The notes: generated from the letters alone by a model not told the origin. DNA of 64,000 bases from Actinomycetales bacterium (GCA_018970025.1 JAGWXF010000012.1:1-64000); one strand, 5' to 3'; shown: positions 9,567-19,242, counted from the first letter of the stretch. Program-made: numbers and translations.

Positions 9567-10076
9567 CTAGAGCAGGGCCTCGGGCGTGATCTTGCGCACC
9601 AGCCAGCCCACCGGCGGGAGCACCAGCGGCGACAGGATCACCCCGTACAGGGCGCTCGACAGGACCAGGAGCGGCACCTGACCCCAGTCGATGCGCACAT
9701 TGCCGAGCCCGGTCTCCAGCAGCGCGATCGCCAGGGGCATCGCCCCGGCGGCCAGGGCCACGACGCCGATGACCACGGGCACCGAGCGGTCCCGCGGATC
9801 GACCAGGGGCCCCGCCAGTGCCCCGATGGCCAGGTAGAGCAGGGCGGTCAGGCCGATGGTGCCGTCCATGGCCGGGGAGAAGTCCAGCGCCATGCCGGCG
9901 GCGAAGCCGTAGGCCGCCCCTGCCCCGGGCCCGTACGCGAACGAGATGGCGACCACGGACACCACCAGCAGGTCCGGCGTGGCGCCCGGCAGCCCGAGGC
10001 GGGAGAGCAGCGTCAGCTGCACGAGCATGATGGCCAGCAGGACGGTCGTGCACAGGATCACCTGCCTCACCCACAT
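9567..10076 (-). CDS. mreD: Rod shape-determining protein MreD
   Basis: Small polytopic membrane protein (169 residues, about five hydrophobic segments) of the elongasome. TPDLLVVSVVAISFAYGPGAGAAYGFAAG and the AMDGTIGLTALLYLAIGALAG region match the MreD pattern of a D-containing second helix and a GxxxGFxxGLxxD-like motif (AAGMALDFSPA). Its start overlaps the mreC stop by ten bases. Confidence 0.88.
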   Translation of the reverse strand: MWVRQVILCTTVLLAIMLVQLTLLSRLGLPGATPDLLVVSVVAISFAYGPGAGAAYGFAAGMALDFSPAMDGTIGLTALLYLAIGALAGPLVDPRDRSVPVVIGVVALAAGAMPLAIALLETGLGNVRIDWGQVPLLVLSSALYGVILSPLVLPPVGWLVRKITPEALL

Positions 10077-11200
10077 GCCGGATCCCGGCTCGAGGTCGGC
10101 AGGCAGCTCGCCGGTCGGGGTCCGACCGAGCCGGCATTGGGCACGAAGCTTGCAGGAGCCTCCTGCGGCGGGGCGCTCGTCGGCTCACCGCTCGGCTCGG
10201 CCATGCCGTCGGTCGGGCCGCCGCTGGGCTGCGGGGTGACGGTCGGCGTCGGTTCCTTGGTCACCGGGACGGCATCGGACTCCGCGGTCGCGCTCGGCGA
10301 GGCAGTGGGCAGGGTCGGCAGGCCGGAGGCGCCCGGCTGGCCCTCCCGGGCCGGGAGTACCGAGTCGCGCGGATCCTCCCGCGGCGGCCGGACGACCACC
10401 CCGACGATCGTCAGCGTCGACACGTCGGCGAAGGGCCGCACGGTGGCGATCCGGGCCAGCTGGCCGGCACTCCCGCTGACCTCCACCACTTGGCCGATCG
10501 GGATGCCCGGGGCGTAGGGGCGCCCTCCGCGGGAGCCGAAGGTGACCAGGGCATCGCCCTGGCGCAGGGTCGCCAGCGGGTCCAGCACCTGGAACTCCAG
10601 GGAGTCCTGCCGGCCCGTGCCCGACAGGATGCCGACCTCCTCGCTTCCGGCGATCCGGGCGCCGACGGAGACGGTGGCATCGGTGAGCAGGACGACGGTC
10701 GACGAGTTCCGGTTGACGGCCTGGACCCGGCCCACCAGCCCATCGCCGTTGATGACGGACATGTCCTTCTCGATCCCGTCCCGGCTGCCGGCGTCGATGG
10801 TGACCGTCCAGGCGAACTCCTGCTTGGGCCCGATCGCGATGACCTCCGCCGGCACGATCCGATACCGGCCGGCGCCTGCCACGCGGAGTAGGGAGTCCAG
10901 GGCATCCGCTCGCGCCCGGTCCTCCGCTGAGCGCACCACCATGCTGCGCAGGGCGAGGTTCTCCTGCTCCAGCCGGGCGATCCGCTCACGCTGATCGCCC
11001 CAGGTGCCCCACCACTGGCGAACGCCGGTGACCGGCGACACCACGGTCGCGCCGGCTCGCTCCAGGCCGCCGACCGTCGAGGAGACCAGGGTCTGCAGGG
11101 AGGCGAAGGGGCCTCGTCCACCGCGGAGGTCCAGGATCACGAAGGTCAGCGAGGCCACCAGCAGGGCGGTGAGCAGGATCCTGGTGCGCTGGGAGAACAT
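10067..11200 (-). CDS. mreC: Rod shape-determining protein MreC
   Basis: Bitopic membrane protein (377 residues): a short cytosolic N-terminus, one TM helix (LLTALLVASLTFVILDL), a coiled coil (about 70-110, RERIARLEQENLALRSMV) and the periplasmic beta domain (VIAIGPKQEFAWTVTIDAGSRDG, GLVGRVQAVNRNSSTVVLLTD). The last 100 residues are a Pro/Ser/Thr-rich tail, longer than in model MreCs. It bridges MreB to PBP2/RodA. It starts 27 bases after the mreB stop. Confidence 0.92.
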   Translation of the reverse strand: MFSQRTRILLTALLVASLTFVILDLRGGRGPFASLQTLVSSTVGGLERAGATVVSPVTGVRQWWGTWGDQRERIARLEQENLALRSMVVRSAEDRARADALDSLLRVAGAGRYRIVPAEVIAIGPKQEFAWTVTIDAGSRDGIEKDMSVINGDGLVGRVQAVNRNSSTVVLLTDATVSVGARIAGSEEVGILSGTGRQDSLEFQVLDPLATLRQGDALVTFGSRGGRPYAPGIPIGQVVEVSGSAGQLARIATVRPFADVSTLTIVGVVVRPPREDPRDSVLPAREGQPGASGLPTLPTASPSATAESDAVPVTKEPTPTVTPQPSGGPTDGMAEPSGEPTSAPPQEAPASFVPNAGSVGPRPASCLPTSSRDPACG

Positions 11201-11227
11201 GGCGATGCGGCCGGGAGAACCGCCGTC

Positions 11228-12262
11228 CTATCGCCGCGGCTCGGAGACGAGGACCTGCTGCAGGGCGTCGAACTCCTCCACGCACTTGCCCGAGCCGAGC
11301 ACGACGCAGTCCAGCGGCCGGTCCGCGATGATGATCGGCATCCCGGTCTCGTGCCGCAGTCGCTCGTCCAGCCCGCGCAGGAGCGCACCCCCGCCGGAGA
11401 GCACGACCCCGCGATCCATGATGTCGCCAGACAGCTCGGGCGGGGTGCGGTCCAGGGTCGCCTTCACGGCGTCCAGGATCGCGTTGAGCGGCTCGTCGAT
11501 GGCGCGGCGGATCTCCTCAGCCGTCACCACGATGGTGCGCGGCAGGCCGGTGACGAGGTCACGGCCCCGGATCTCGGCATGCGGCTCATCCGGGGCGGGG
11601 AAGGCGGACCCGATGGCGATCTTGATCTCCTCGGCGGTGCGCTCCCCGAGCATCAGGGAGTACTCCTTCTTGACGTAGTTGATGATCGCATTGTCGAGCT
11701 CGTCTCCGCCGACCCGAACCGACAGGCTGGTGACGATCCCGCCGAGGGAGATCACGGCGACCTCGGAGGTGCCGCCGCCGATATCCACGATCATGTTGCC
11801 CGTGGGCTCGTGCACCGGCAGCCCGGCACCGATCGCGGCTGCCATGGGCTCCTCGATGATGAAGACCTTGCGGGCGCCCGCCGCGTAGCCGGCATCCTTC
11901 ACGGCTCGCTGCTCGACGCCCGTGATGCCGGACGGCACGCAGATGATCAGCCGGGGCTTGGCCAGGTGACGCCGCTTATGGACCTTCTGGATGAAGTAGC
12001 GCAGCATCCGCTCGGTGGTGTCGAAGTCGGCGATCACGCCGTCCTTCAGCGGGCGGATCGCGACGATGCTGCCCGGCGTCCGGCCGATCATCCGCTTGGC
12101 CTCGGATCCCACGGCCAGGATCCCGCCGGTGTTGTTGTTGATAGCGACCACGGAAGGCTCGTTGAGGACGACGCCCCGGCCACGGACGTAGACCAGGGTA
12201 TTCGCCGTCCCGAGGTCGACGGCCATGTCGCGACCCACGAACGAGGACGATGCTGACGCCAT
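11228..12262 (-). CDS. mreB: Rod shape-determining protein MreB (bacterial actin)
   Basis: Actin-like ATPase (344 residues) that guides the elongation machinery. Phosphate-1 loop [10 protein letters not shown], phosphate-2 [19 protein letters not shown] and the adenosine motif [14 protein letters not shown] are all present. The ATG at 12262 follows GGAAGG at good spacing. A TAGGAT hexamer (12303 to 12298) gives a plausible promoter for the whole mreBCD-mrdA-rodA cluster. The cluster implies a rod or otherwise elongating cell. Confidence 0.96.
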   Translation of the reverse strand: MASASSSFVGRDMAVDLGTANTLVYVRGRGVVLNEPSVVAINNNTGGILAVGSEAKRMIGRTPGSIVAIRPLKDGVIADFDTTERMLRYFIQKVHKRRHLAKPRLIICVPSGITGVEQRAVKDAGYAAGARKVFIIEEPMAAAIGAGLPVHEPTGNMIVDIGGGTSEVAVISLGGIVTSLSVRVGGDELDNAIINYVKKEYSLMLGERTAEEIKIAIGSAFPAPDEPHAEIRGRDLVTGLPRTIVVTAEEIRRAIDEPLNAILDAVKATLDRTPPELSGDIMDRGVVLSGGGALLRGLDERLRHETGMPIIIADRPLDCVVLGSGKCVEEFDALQQVLVSEPRR

Positions 12263-12297
12263 TGACCAGGCCTTCCGGACGGCTGCAGGACGCCGAC

Positions 12298-12303
12298 ATC
12301 CTA
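12298..12303 (-). promoter_or_regulatory. Predicted -10 for the mreB operon
   Basis: TAGGAT on the minus strand lies 36 bases before the mreB ATG, in the 84-bp gap after the hydrolase gene. A start site about 7 nt downstream would give a short leader containing the GGAAGG ribosome binding site. Confidence 0.4.
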
Positions 12304-12346
12304 CGCCCCACCAGCCCCACTGCCCGTTTTGTCCTTTTCTGGGCGA

Positions 12347-13759
12347 TCACCCGTCGACGGAGCTGCCGTTGATCCGCTCCGCCCGCTGGATCTCCAGCGC
12401 CCGAAGCCGTTCCTCCAGTCGCGCCGCCACCGCAGCATCCACCGGCAGGTCGAAGGCCGCGCGCACGACCGCGCCGAGGTCCGCCCGGTAGTCGTGGCCA
12501 AGGCTCTGGAACTGCCCGGGCCTGACATTGGTCGCGAACATCGTGTCGACCAGGGCCTGCGCCCAGGTGATCCCCGGCTTCCAGCGCATCGTCGCCGGGA
12601 CGTTCCTGCCGCGGTCGCCGTCGATGCCGAGCCAGGCGGGACGATGGGCGAATACCTCCGGACGGAAGCGCACCACAGGATCCCCGTCATGCTCGAGGAA
12701 CCACACCCGGGGCCGTGGCGGCAGGATCGGCCCGGTTAACTGCTCGGGGACGAGCACGGGGATCTGCTCGGGTCGATCGACCGTGATGCTGGACTCCGCG
12801 CATCGGGCGTGGAACGCGTCCGACTGCTGGCTTCCGGGCGTGCCGACCCACAGCGCGGCGTCAATGCCGAGGCGGTCGAGGTCGGCCAGGCCGGCCGGGA
12901 TCGCGGCCTGCTGCACCTTGGCCCCCAGGCTCTCGCCGTAGAGCAGCAGTCTCGGCCGATGACGCCGGCCGGCCAGTGCCGCGGCGATCGACTCGATGAG
13001 CAGGGCCTGGGTCTGCGCTGCGATCGGGACCTTGCCCAGGGAGAGGAAGGACGGCAGCAGCCCGTAGCCCACGGCGACCGAGGCCGCATCACCGCGCGAG
13101 CAGATCTCCAGGACGTCGGCGGGCGTGGCGTTCGCATAGCCGGACCCAGCGGGCGCCTGGATGAGCAGGCAGGCCCGCTCGAAGGCTCCGCTGCGCTCCA
13201 GCTCAGCCATGGCCAGCGCCACCCTGGCCTCCACGGTCGGCGCGGCGTCGACGCCGACGAAGACCCGAACCGGCGCGGACGTGGGCTCAGAGCCCATGAC
13301 GAGCCGGACGTCATCGGCGGTCGTCGAGGTGGATACGAAGCGGGCGCCCTCCCGGCCCAGTGCCAGCAGCGGCACCAGCGAGGCCGGCGAGCCGCTCATG
13401 CCGGGGTCGTCCGGGCCTTCCGCGAAGCCCGGGTCCAGGCCCCGGCCCTCGGCCTCCATGCGGCCGAGCATCGCCCTGCGCCCGAGGGTGGCCGCCCCGC
13501 CGATGGCACCGATCGCCACGGCAGTGGCCGCAACCGCCGGCAGGGATGGCCGCCGGCCTCGGCCGGCGATCAGGCGCGCACTCGCCGCACCGGCGCCTGC
13601 GGCGATGCCGACGCCCGCTCCGACCAGCGTTCCGAGCGCATACGGGAATATCCGCCGCACCTGGCCAGGCCAGGCGACCAGGGTCGGACCGCGACTGGCC
13701 ACGGCCACGCCGACGCCGGTTGCCAGGCCGGCGACCACCCCGATCGACGCAGGTCGCAT
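12347..13759 (-). CDS. Membrane-anchored alpha/beta-hydrolase family protein (Abhydrolase_9 type)
   Basis: A 470-residue protein with three or four hydrophobic segments in residues 1-120, followed by a soluble alpha/beta-hydrolase-like domain. The nucleophile elbow is GESLG (Ser about 275), in LLLYGESLGAKVQQ, as in the actinobacterial Abhydrolase_9 family. Substrate unknown. The C-terminal WKPGITWAQALVDTMFATNVRPGQF is also family-typical. It lies between ndk and mreB on the same strand, 27 bases after ndk. Confidence 0.82.
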   Translation of the reverse strand: MRPASIGVVAGLATGVGVAVASRGPTLVAWPGQVRRIFPYALGTLVGAGVGIAAGAGAASARLIAGRGRRPSLPAVAATAVAIGAIGGAATLGRRAMLGRMEAEGRGLDPGFAEGPDDPGMSGSPASLVPLLALGREGARFVSTSTTADDVRLVMGSEPTSAPVRVFVGVDAAPTVEARVALAMAELERSGAFERACLLIQAPAGSGYANATPADVLEICSRGDAASVAVGYGLLPSFLSLGKVPIAAQTQALLIESIAAALAGRRHRPRLLLYGESLGAKVQQAAIPAGLADLDRLGIDAALWVGTPGSQQSDAFHARCAESSITVDRPEQIPVLVPEQLTGPILPPRPRVWFLEHDGDPVVRFRPEVFAHRPAWLGIDGDRGRNVPATMRWKPGITWAQALVDTMFATNVRPGQFQSLGHDYRADLGAVVRAAFDLPVDAAVAARLEERLRALEIQRAERINGSSVDG

Positions 13760-13786
13760 CGCTGACTGCCGTCGCCTGCCGGCGGG

Positions 13787-14194
13787 CTACAGGCCCGGGA
13801 AGAACAGCGCGATCTCCCGCGCCGCCGACTCCGGCGAGTCCGAGCCGTGGGTGACGTTGTTCTGGGTCTCGGTCGCCAGGTCGCCCCGAATGGTGCCGGG
13901 GGCGGCATTGGCCGGGTTCGTCGCGCCCATCATGGCTCGCCAGGAGGCAATGGCAGCCGGCCCCTCGATGACCGCCGCCACCAGCGGGGCGGACGTGATG
14001 AACGCCACCAGGTCATCGAAGAATGGCTTGCCCCGGTGCTCGCCGTAGTGCTCCTCGGCGATCTCGACGGTGAGGGTGCGCAGCTGCAGGGCAACGATCG
14101 CAAAGCCCTTGCGCTCGATGCGGCCGAGGACCTCGCCGACGAGGCCCCGGGCCACGCCGTCTGGCTTGATCAGGACAAGGGTGCGCTCGGACAC
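13787..14194 (-). CDS. ndk: Nucleoside diphosphate kinase
   Basis: Transfers the gamma phosphate of ATP to NDPs through a phosphohistidine. A 135-residue protein, the normal length. [13 protein letters not shown] is at the N-terminus, with the Kpn-like [11 protein letters not shown] and the active-site histidine in NVTHGSDS. The GTG start has AAGGAG upstream (short spacing). It sits in the folC-DUF4233-ndk order known from actinobacteria. Confidence 0.95.
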   Translation of the reverse strand: MSERTLVLIKPDGVARGLVGEVLGRIERKGFAIVALQLRTLTVEIAEEHYGEHRGKPFFDDLVAFITSAPLVAAVIEGPAAIASWRAMMGATNPANAAPGTIRGDLATETQNNVTHGSDSPESAAREIALFFPGL

Positions 14195-14204
14195 GGGTCT
14201 CCTT

Positions 14205-14242
14205 GGGTTCAGTACGCATTTCAGGGTTCAGTGCGGATTTCA
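14205..14242. repeat. 19-bp imperfect tandem repeat upstream of ndk
   Basis: Two adjacent 19-bp copies (GGGTTCAGTrCGsATTTCA on plus) differ at two positions. The array begins four bases beyond the AAGGAG of ndk, in the 129-bp gap between DUF4233 and ndk, so it would form the ndk leader. It may be an operator or a simple duplication. Confidence 0.6.
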
Positions 14243-14323
14243 GGCGCAGGCCGCCGGCTCTGGGACCGGCGAGAGCGCAGTCTAGGCGCAGTCGTCGGCT
14301 TGAGGATCATCGCCGGGCAGCCG

Positions 14324-14674
14324 TCACTCCGGCTGGCTGGCCCGCCGCATGGCATCCACCCGACCGCCGTTGCGCACCGAGACGATCCACAGCACCGCGA
14401 AGATGCCCCCCACGATGAACATGGCCGGCACCCACAGGCCGATGGCCACGACGACCACCTGCATCGCCGAGCCCCACCACAGGCCGTAGGGCCGCGGGGG
14501 CTCGCACGCTCGCCGGACCACGCCGATCGAGGCGACGAGCACCAGCGCCAGCCCCGCGCCGAGGCCGATGGCCGTTCCCTGGCTGGCCACCGAGCCGTTG
14601 GTCGAGGCCACCAGGCTGGCCAGGAAGACGACGATCGCCTCGATGCCGAGCACGGCCGAGCACAGCACCTTCAC
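14324..14674 (-). CDS. DUF4233 family small membrane protein
   Basis: A 116-residue protein with four hydrophobic helices (about 5-25, 38-52, 68-88, 90-105). It matches the actinobacterial DUF4233 family that sits between folC and ndk. No known biochemical role. Its ATG overlaps the folC stop (ATGA), so it is coupled to folC translation. Confidence 0.8.
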   Translation of the reverse strand: MKVLCSAVLGIEAIVVFLASLVASTNGSVASQGTAIGLGAGLALVLVASIGVVRRACEPPRPYGLWWGSAMQVVVVAIGLWVPAMFIVGGIFAVLWIVSVRNGGRVDAMRRASQPE

Positions 14675-16050
14675 CGGCCGCCCCCCATCAGCCGGATCGC
14701 CTCGCCGGCGAGCACGACCGACCCGGTCACCAGCACCCCGGCGCCGCCGTAGTCGTTGACCTCCTCAGCCAGGGTGGTGGCCCGGTCGATGGCATCGAGC
14801 AGGGAGTGCTCGATCCACACCCGATCCTCGCCGAAGATCTCGGCGGCCACCCCGGCGAGGTCCTCGGCCGGCATGGCCCGCGGTGATGCCGGCGCAGTGA
14901 CCACGATGCTGTCCAGGATCTCCTCCAGCGCGATGAGCATCCCCTGGGCGTCCTTCTCCGCGAGGATCCCGACGACGCCCACCAGCGTGGCGAAGTCGAA
15001 AGACTCCTGCAGGGCCACCCCCAGTGCCCGGGCCCCGTGGGGATTGTGCGCAGCGTCGACCAGGACGGTCGGGCTGCGCCGGACGATCTGCAGCCGGCCC
15101 GGGGAGGTGGCCGCCATGAAGCCCTCGCGGACGGTCTCAAGATCCAGCCCCATCTCCCCGGACAGGAATGCCTCGACCGCCGCCAGGGCCACCGCGGCGT
15201 TCTGCGCCTGGTGATCGCCGAACAGCGGCACGAAGACATTGTCGATCGGGCCCTGCTGCGCCTGCACGGTCAGCACCTGCCCCCCGACGGCCATCTCGCG
15301 ATCCAGGACGGCAAACTCCATCCCCTCGCGGATCGGCACCGCATCGACCGCGGCACATCGAGCCAGCAGCACCTCGGCAGCCCCCGGCTCCTGCCTCGCA
15401 AGCACCGCCTGGGCACCAGGCTTGATGATGCCCGCCTTCTCGACCGCGATCTGCTCCACCGTGTCGCCGAGGTACTCGGTGTGATCGAGCCCGATCGGGG
15501 TCACCACCGCCACCTGGCCGACGGCGACATTGGTGGCGTCCCACTCCCCGCCCATGCCCACCTCGACGACCGCGACATCGACCGGCGCGTCCGCGAAGGC
15601 GGCGAAGGCGATCGCCGTCATCGCCTCGAAGTACGACAGCCGGATCCCCCCGTCGGCAACCGACCGCGCATCTACGAGCTCGACATAGGGGCGGACGTCG
15701 TCCCAGGCGGCCGTGAAGCGCTCCATGCTGATCGGCTGGCCCTCCAGGCAGATCCGCTCACGGGCGTCGGCCAGGTGAGGGGAGGTGAACAGGCCGGTTC
15801 GCAGCCCGAAGGATCGCAGCAGCGACTCGATCATCCTCGCCGTGGAGGTCTTGCCATTCGTGCCCGTGACATGGATCACCGGATAGGAGCGCTGCGGGTC
15901 GCCGAGCAGCTGCACCACGGAGGCGATGCGCACCAGCGAGGGCTCGATCCGCTGCTCGGGCCAGCGCTGCTCCAGGCCGGCGATGACCTCGGCGAAGCGC
16001 TCGCGATCAGCGCGCTCATCGCCCGGGCCGGGAGGTTCACTGAACGCCAC
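14671..16050 (-). CDS. folC: Folylpolyglutamate/dihydrofolate synthase
   Basis: Mur-ligase family enzyme that adds glutamate to (dihydro)folate using ATP. About 459 residues. The P-loop VTGTNGKTSTARMIES is near residue 62, with folate-binding LFTSPHL, the VEVGMGGEWDATN motif, GLDHTEYLG and the C-domain VLVDAAHNPHGARAL. The start is GTG 16050, six bases after TATGAT, so the mRNA is probably leaderless; the frame is open further upstream but would overlap valS. It is divergent from valS with only about 40 bases between start codons. Confidence 0.93.
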   Translation of the reverse strand: MAFSEPPGPGDERADRERFAEVIAGLEQRWPEQRIEPSLVRIASVVQLLGDPQRSYPVIHVTGTNGKTSTARMIESLLRSFGLRTGLFTSPHLADARERICLEGQPISMERFTAAWDDVRPYVELVDARSVADGGIRLSYFEAMTAIAFAAFADAPVDVAVVEVGMGGEWDATNVAVGQVAVVTPIGLDHTEYLGDTVEQIAVEKAGIIKPGAQAVLARQEPGAAEVLLARCAAVDAVPIREGMEFAVLDREMAVGGQVLTVQAQQGPIDNVFVPLFGDHQAQNAAVALAAVEAFLSGEMGLDLETVREGFMAATSPGRLQIVRRSPTVLVDAAHNPHGARALGVALQESFDFATLVGVVGILAEKDAQGMLIALEEILDSIVVTAPASPRAMPAEDLAGVAAEIFGEDRVWIEHSLLDAIDRATTLAEEVNDYGGAGVLVTGSVVLAGEAIRLMGGGR

Positions 16051-16056
16051 GAAAGG

Positions 16057-16066
16057 ATCATATGGT
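16057..16066. promoter_or_regulatory. Overlapping divergent -10 elements, folC/valS
   Basis: The ten bases ATCATATGGT contain TATGAT on minus (16062 to 16057) and TATGGT on plus (16061 to 16066), sharing the TA at 16061-16062. The minus hexamer is six bases from the folC GTG. The plus hexamer would start a leader of roughly 18 bases carrying AGGA before the valS GTG. Confidence 0.5.
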
Positions 16067-16090
16067 CGCAGCGTCAATAGGATGCCTGCC

Positions 16091-18697
16091 GTGACCAGGG
16101 ATCCCCATGCGGCGCAGCACGCCACCACGGTGCCCGACAAGCCCACGCTGGACGGCATCGAGGCGAAGTGGTCGCAGGCCTGGGAGGCCGCCGGCACGTA
16201 CCGGTTCGACCGCACCAAGACGCGCGAGCAGGTCTACTCGATCGACACCCCGCCCCCGACCGTCAGCGGCTCCCTGCACGTCGGCCACGTCTTCTCGTAC
16301 ACCCACACCGACTGCATGGCCCGCTACAAGCGGATGCGCGGGTTCGAGGTGTTCTACCCGATGGGCTGGGACGACAACGGCCTGCCGACCGAGCGCCGGG
16401 TGCAGAACTACTTCGGGGTCCGCTGCGACCCGGCCCTGCCCTATTACCCCGACTTCAGCCCGCCGGCTGAGCCCGACCCCAGGCAGCAGGTGCCGATCAG
16501 CCGCCGGAACTTCATCGAGCTGTGCGAGCGGCTGACGGTCGAGGACGAGGTCGCCTTCGAGGATCTCTGGCGCCGGATGGGCCTGTCGATCGACTGGAGC
16601 CAGACGTACCAGACCATCGACCGCAACGCCCAGCGCACCAGCCAGCTGGCCTTCCTTCGCAATCTCGCCCGCGGCGAGGCGTACCAGTCCGAGGCGCCGA
16701 CCCTGTGGGATGTCACCTTCCGCACCGCGGTGGCGCAGGCCGAGCTCGAGGATCGCGAGCGCCCCGGCGCCTATCACCGCATCAGCTTCGCCCGCACGGC
16801 CCATCCGTCCACCCCGGTCTTCATCGAGACCACCCGGCCGGAGCTCCTTGCCGCCTGTGTCGCCCTGGTCGCGCACCCGGACGACGAGCGCTACCAGCCC
16901 CTGTTCGGCACGACGGTCACCACGCCCGGGTTCGGTGTGGAGGTGCCGGTGGTCGCCCACGCGCTGGCCGACCCGGCCAAGGGCTCCGGGATCGCGATGA
17001 TCTGCACCTTCGGCGACCTCACCGACGTCACCTGGTGGCGCGAGCTGCAGCTGCCGACCCGGCCCATCATCGGCTGGGACGGCCGGATCCTGGAGCAGGT
17101 GCCCGAGTGGATCACCAGCGCTGGCGGGCAGGAGCTCTACGCCACCATTGCCGGAGCCACCGCCCATACCGCCAGAGAGCGGATGGCCGCGGCCCTGGCC
17201 GCCTCCGGCGACCTCGTCGGCGAGCCCAGGCCCATCACCCATCCGGTGAAGTTCTTCGAGAAGGGCGACAAGCCGCTGGAGATCGTCACCACCCGCCAGT
17301 GGTACATCACCAATGGCGGCCGCGATCCGCAGCTGCGGGCCGCACTCATCGAGCGCGGCAGCCAGCTGCAGTGGCATCCGGCCCACATGCGCGTGCGGTA
17401 CGAGAACTGGGTCGAGGGCCTCAATGGCGACTGGCTGATCTCGCGCCAGCGATTCTTCGGGGTGCCGATCCCGGTCTGGTACCCGCTGGACGACCAGGCG
17501 AACCCGGTGTACGACCAGGTCATCGTCCCCGACGAGGCGCGACTGCCGATCGACCCGAGCACGGATGCACCCGATGGCTACCAGGAGTCCCAGCGGGGCA
17601 GGCCCGGTGGCTTCATCGGCGACCCGGACGTCATGGACACCTGGGCCACCAGCTCCCTCACCCCGCAGATCGCCGGCGGCTGGGAGCGCGACCCGGATCT
17701 ATGGGCCCGCGTGTTCCCGATGGATGTCCGGCCGCAGGCCCACGAGATCATCCGCACCTGGCTGTTCTCCAGCGTCGTGCGCGCCCACCTGGAGGAGGGC
17801 GAGCTGCCCTGGGCGCATGCGGCGATCTCCGGATGGATCCTGGACCCGGATCGCAAGAAGATGAGCAAGTCCAAGGGCAATGTCGTCACGCCGATGGCGA
17901 TGCTGGACGAGTACAGCTCCGATGCCGTGCGGTACTGGGCGGCCTCGGGCCGACCCGGCACCGACACCGCCTTCGACATCGGCCAGATGAAGATCGGCCG
18001 TCGCCTGGCGATCAAGATCCTCAATGCGAGCAAGTTCGTGCTGCTGCAGGACACCACCGCCGGCGGTGCCGACGGTGCCGAACATGCAGCGGCACGCATC
18101 GTCGAGCCCCTCGATCGCGCCCTGCTGGCCCAGCTGTCGCAGGTCGTCGAGCAGGCCACCGCTGCCTTCGAGGACTACAACTACGCCAAGGCCCTGGAGC
18201 TGGCCGAGGCCTTCTTCTGGAACTTCACCGACGACTACCTGGAGCTGGTCAAGGAGCGCGCCTACGGCGGCCAGGGCGAGGCGAAGGCCGCCTCGGCGAA
18301 GGCCACCCTGGCCTGCACCCTGCGCACCCTGCTGGCCCTGTTCGCCCCCTTCCTGCCGTTCGTCACCGAGGAGGTCTGGAGCTGGTGGCAGGAGGGCTCG
18401 GTGCACCGTTCGGCCTGGCCCGATGCGGCCTCGATCCGGGCACTGGCCGGCGACCAGGACGCCGCGCTGATCGGGGACGTCGCCGCCGTGCTCACGGCCG
18501 TGCGGAAGGCCAAGAGCGAGGCGAGTGCCTCGATGCGCGCCGAGATCGGCACCTGCGTGATCACCGCTGAGCCCGCGGTCGCGACGCGCCTGGCAGCAGC
18601 GGCCGACGACCTCACGGCCGCCGGGCGCATCGCTGACCTGCGCATCGAGCAGGGCACTGGGCCGATCTCGGTCAGCGCAGCACTGCTGCCCGCCTGA
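16091..18697 (+). CDS. valS: Valyl-tRNA synthetase
   Basis: Class I aminoacyl-tRNA synthetase (about 868 residues) charging tRNA-Val, with an editing domain. The HIGH-type motif is HVGH (about 62) and KMSKS lies near residue 590 (RKKMSKSKGNVVTP). MGWDDNGLPTERRVQNYFG and the IWTW-like catalytic segments place it in the ValS type used by many actinobacteria. The GTG at 16091 has AGGA nine bases upstream; an ATG at 16082 is in frame and is an alternative. valS faces away from folC here. Confidence 0.94.
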   Translation: MTRDPHAAQHATTVPDKPTLDGIEAKWSQAWEAAGTYRFDRTKTREQVYSIDTPPPTVSGSLHVGHVFSYTHTDCMARYKRMRGFEVFYPMGWDDNGLPTERRVQNYFGVRCDPALPYYPDFSPPAEPDPRQQVPISRRNFIELCERLTVEDEVAFEDLWRRMGLSIDWSQTYQTIDRNAQRTSQLAFLRNLARGEAYQSEAPTLWDVTFRTAVAQAELEDRERPGAYHRISFARTAHPSTPVFIETTRPELLAACVALVAHPDDERYQPLFGTTVTTPGFGVEVPVVAHALADPAKGSGIAMICTFGDLTDVTWWRELQLPTRPIIGWDGRILEQVPEWITSAGGQELYATIAGATAHTARERMAAALAASGDLVGEPRPITHPVKFFEKGDKPLEIVTTRQWYITNGGRDPQLRAALIERGSQLQWHPAHMRVRYENWVEGLNGDWLISRQRFFGVPIPVWYPLDDQANPVYDQVIVPDEARLPIDPSTDAPDGYQESQRGRPGGFIGDPDVMDTWATSSLTPQIAGGWERDPDLWARVFPMDVRPQAHEIIRTWLFSSVVRAHLEEGELPWAHAAISGWILDPDRKKMSKSKGNVVTPMAMLDEYSSDAVRYWAASGRPGTDTAFDIGQMKIGRRLAIKILNASKFVLLQDTTAGGADGAEHAAARIVEPLDRALLAQLSQVVEQATAAFEDYNYAKALELAEAFFWNFTDDYLELVKERAYGGQGEAKAASAKATLACTLRTLLALFAPFLPFVTEEVWSWWQEGSVHRSAWPDAASIRALAGDQDAALIGDVAAVLTAVRKAKSEASASMRAEIGTCVITAEPAVATRLAAAADDLTAAGRIADLRIEQGTGPISVSAALLPA

Positions 18698-18700
18698 GGA

Positions 18701-19228
18701 TCAGGTCCAGGCGAGCAGGGCGCTGGCGAGCAGCCCGAACGCCCAGCCGAGGACGAGGAATGGGCCGAAGGGCACCCGGGCCGTCGCCTGGGGCCTTCGG
18801 TCGCGCACCATGGCCACGACCGCATAGCTGCCGCCGGCGACGAACGCCGCGAGCACCCCGATCAATGCACCAGGAACGCTGACCCAGCCCAGGGTCGCGC
18901 CAAGCGGCAGCGCGATCTTCACGTCGCCCGGGCCCATGCCCGCTCCCCTGCCGACCAGCCAGAGCAGGCCGATCGGGACGCCCCAGGCTGCCGCGCCGAC
19001 CGCGGCCGGGAGCCAGCGCGGGCTGCCGAGCCCGGCAGCAGCCACCAGGCCCAGCAGGGCCACCGGGTAGCAGGGCAGGACGAGTGCATTCGGCAGGCGG
19101 TGCTGGCCCGCGTCGACCCAGGCTGCCGCCATGCACAGTGCTCCGACGATCACCAGGGTCACCGCGACGATCGTGACGGAGCCGAGAGTGAGGCTGGCCG
19201 GCTCCGGCGCCGCTGCCGGCCAGGTCAT
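18701..19228 (-). CDS. A24 family prepilin-type peptidase
   Basis: Aspartic membrane protease (175 residues, about five TM segments). The catalytic aspartates are visible in WVDAGQHRLPN and GMGPGDVKIALPLGA (GxGD motif). It lacks the N-terminal methylase domain of full PilD, so it is a minimal, TadV-like form. Substrate genes (pilins) are not in the window. It lies 14 bases downstream of clpX on the same strand and is likely cotranscribed; it converges with valS. Confidence 0.82.
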   Translation of the reverse strand: MTWPAAAPEPASLTLGSVTIVAVTLVIVGALCMAAAWVDAGQHRLPNALVLPCYPVALLGLVAAAGLGSPRWLPAAVGAAAWGVPIGLLWLVGRGAGMGPGDVKIALPLGATLGWVSVPGALIGVLAAFVAGGSYAVVAMVRDRRPQATARVPFGPFLVLGWAFGLLASALLAWT

Positions 19229-19242
19229 CGCCGCAGGAGCCG

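Noticed and set aside
16051-16090. T-box or attenuator leader for valS
   Set aside because: Only about 40 bases separate the folC and valS starts, far too short for a T-box.
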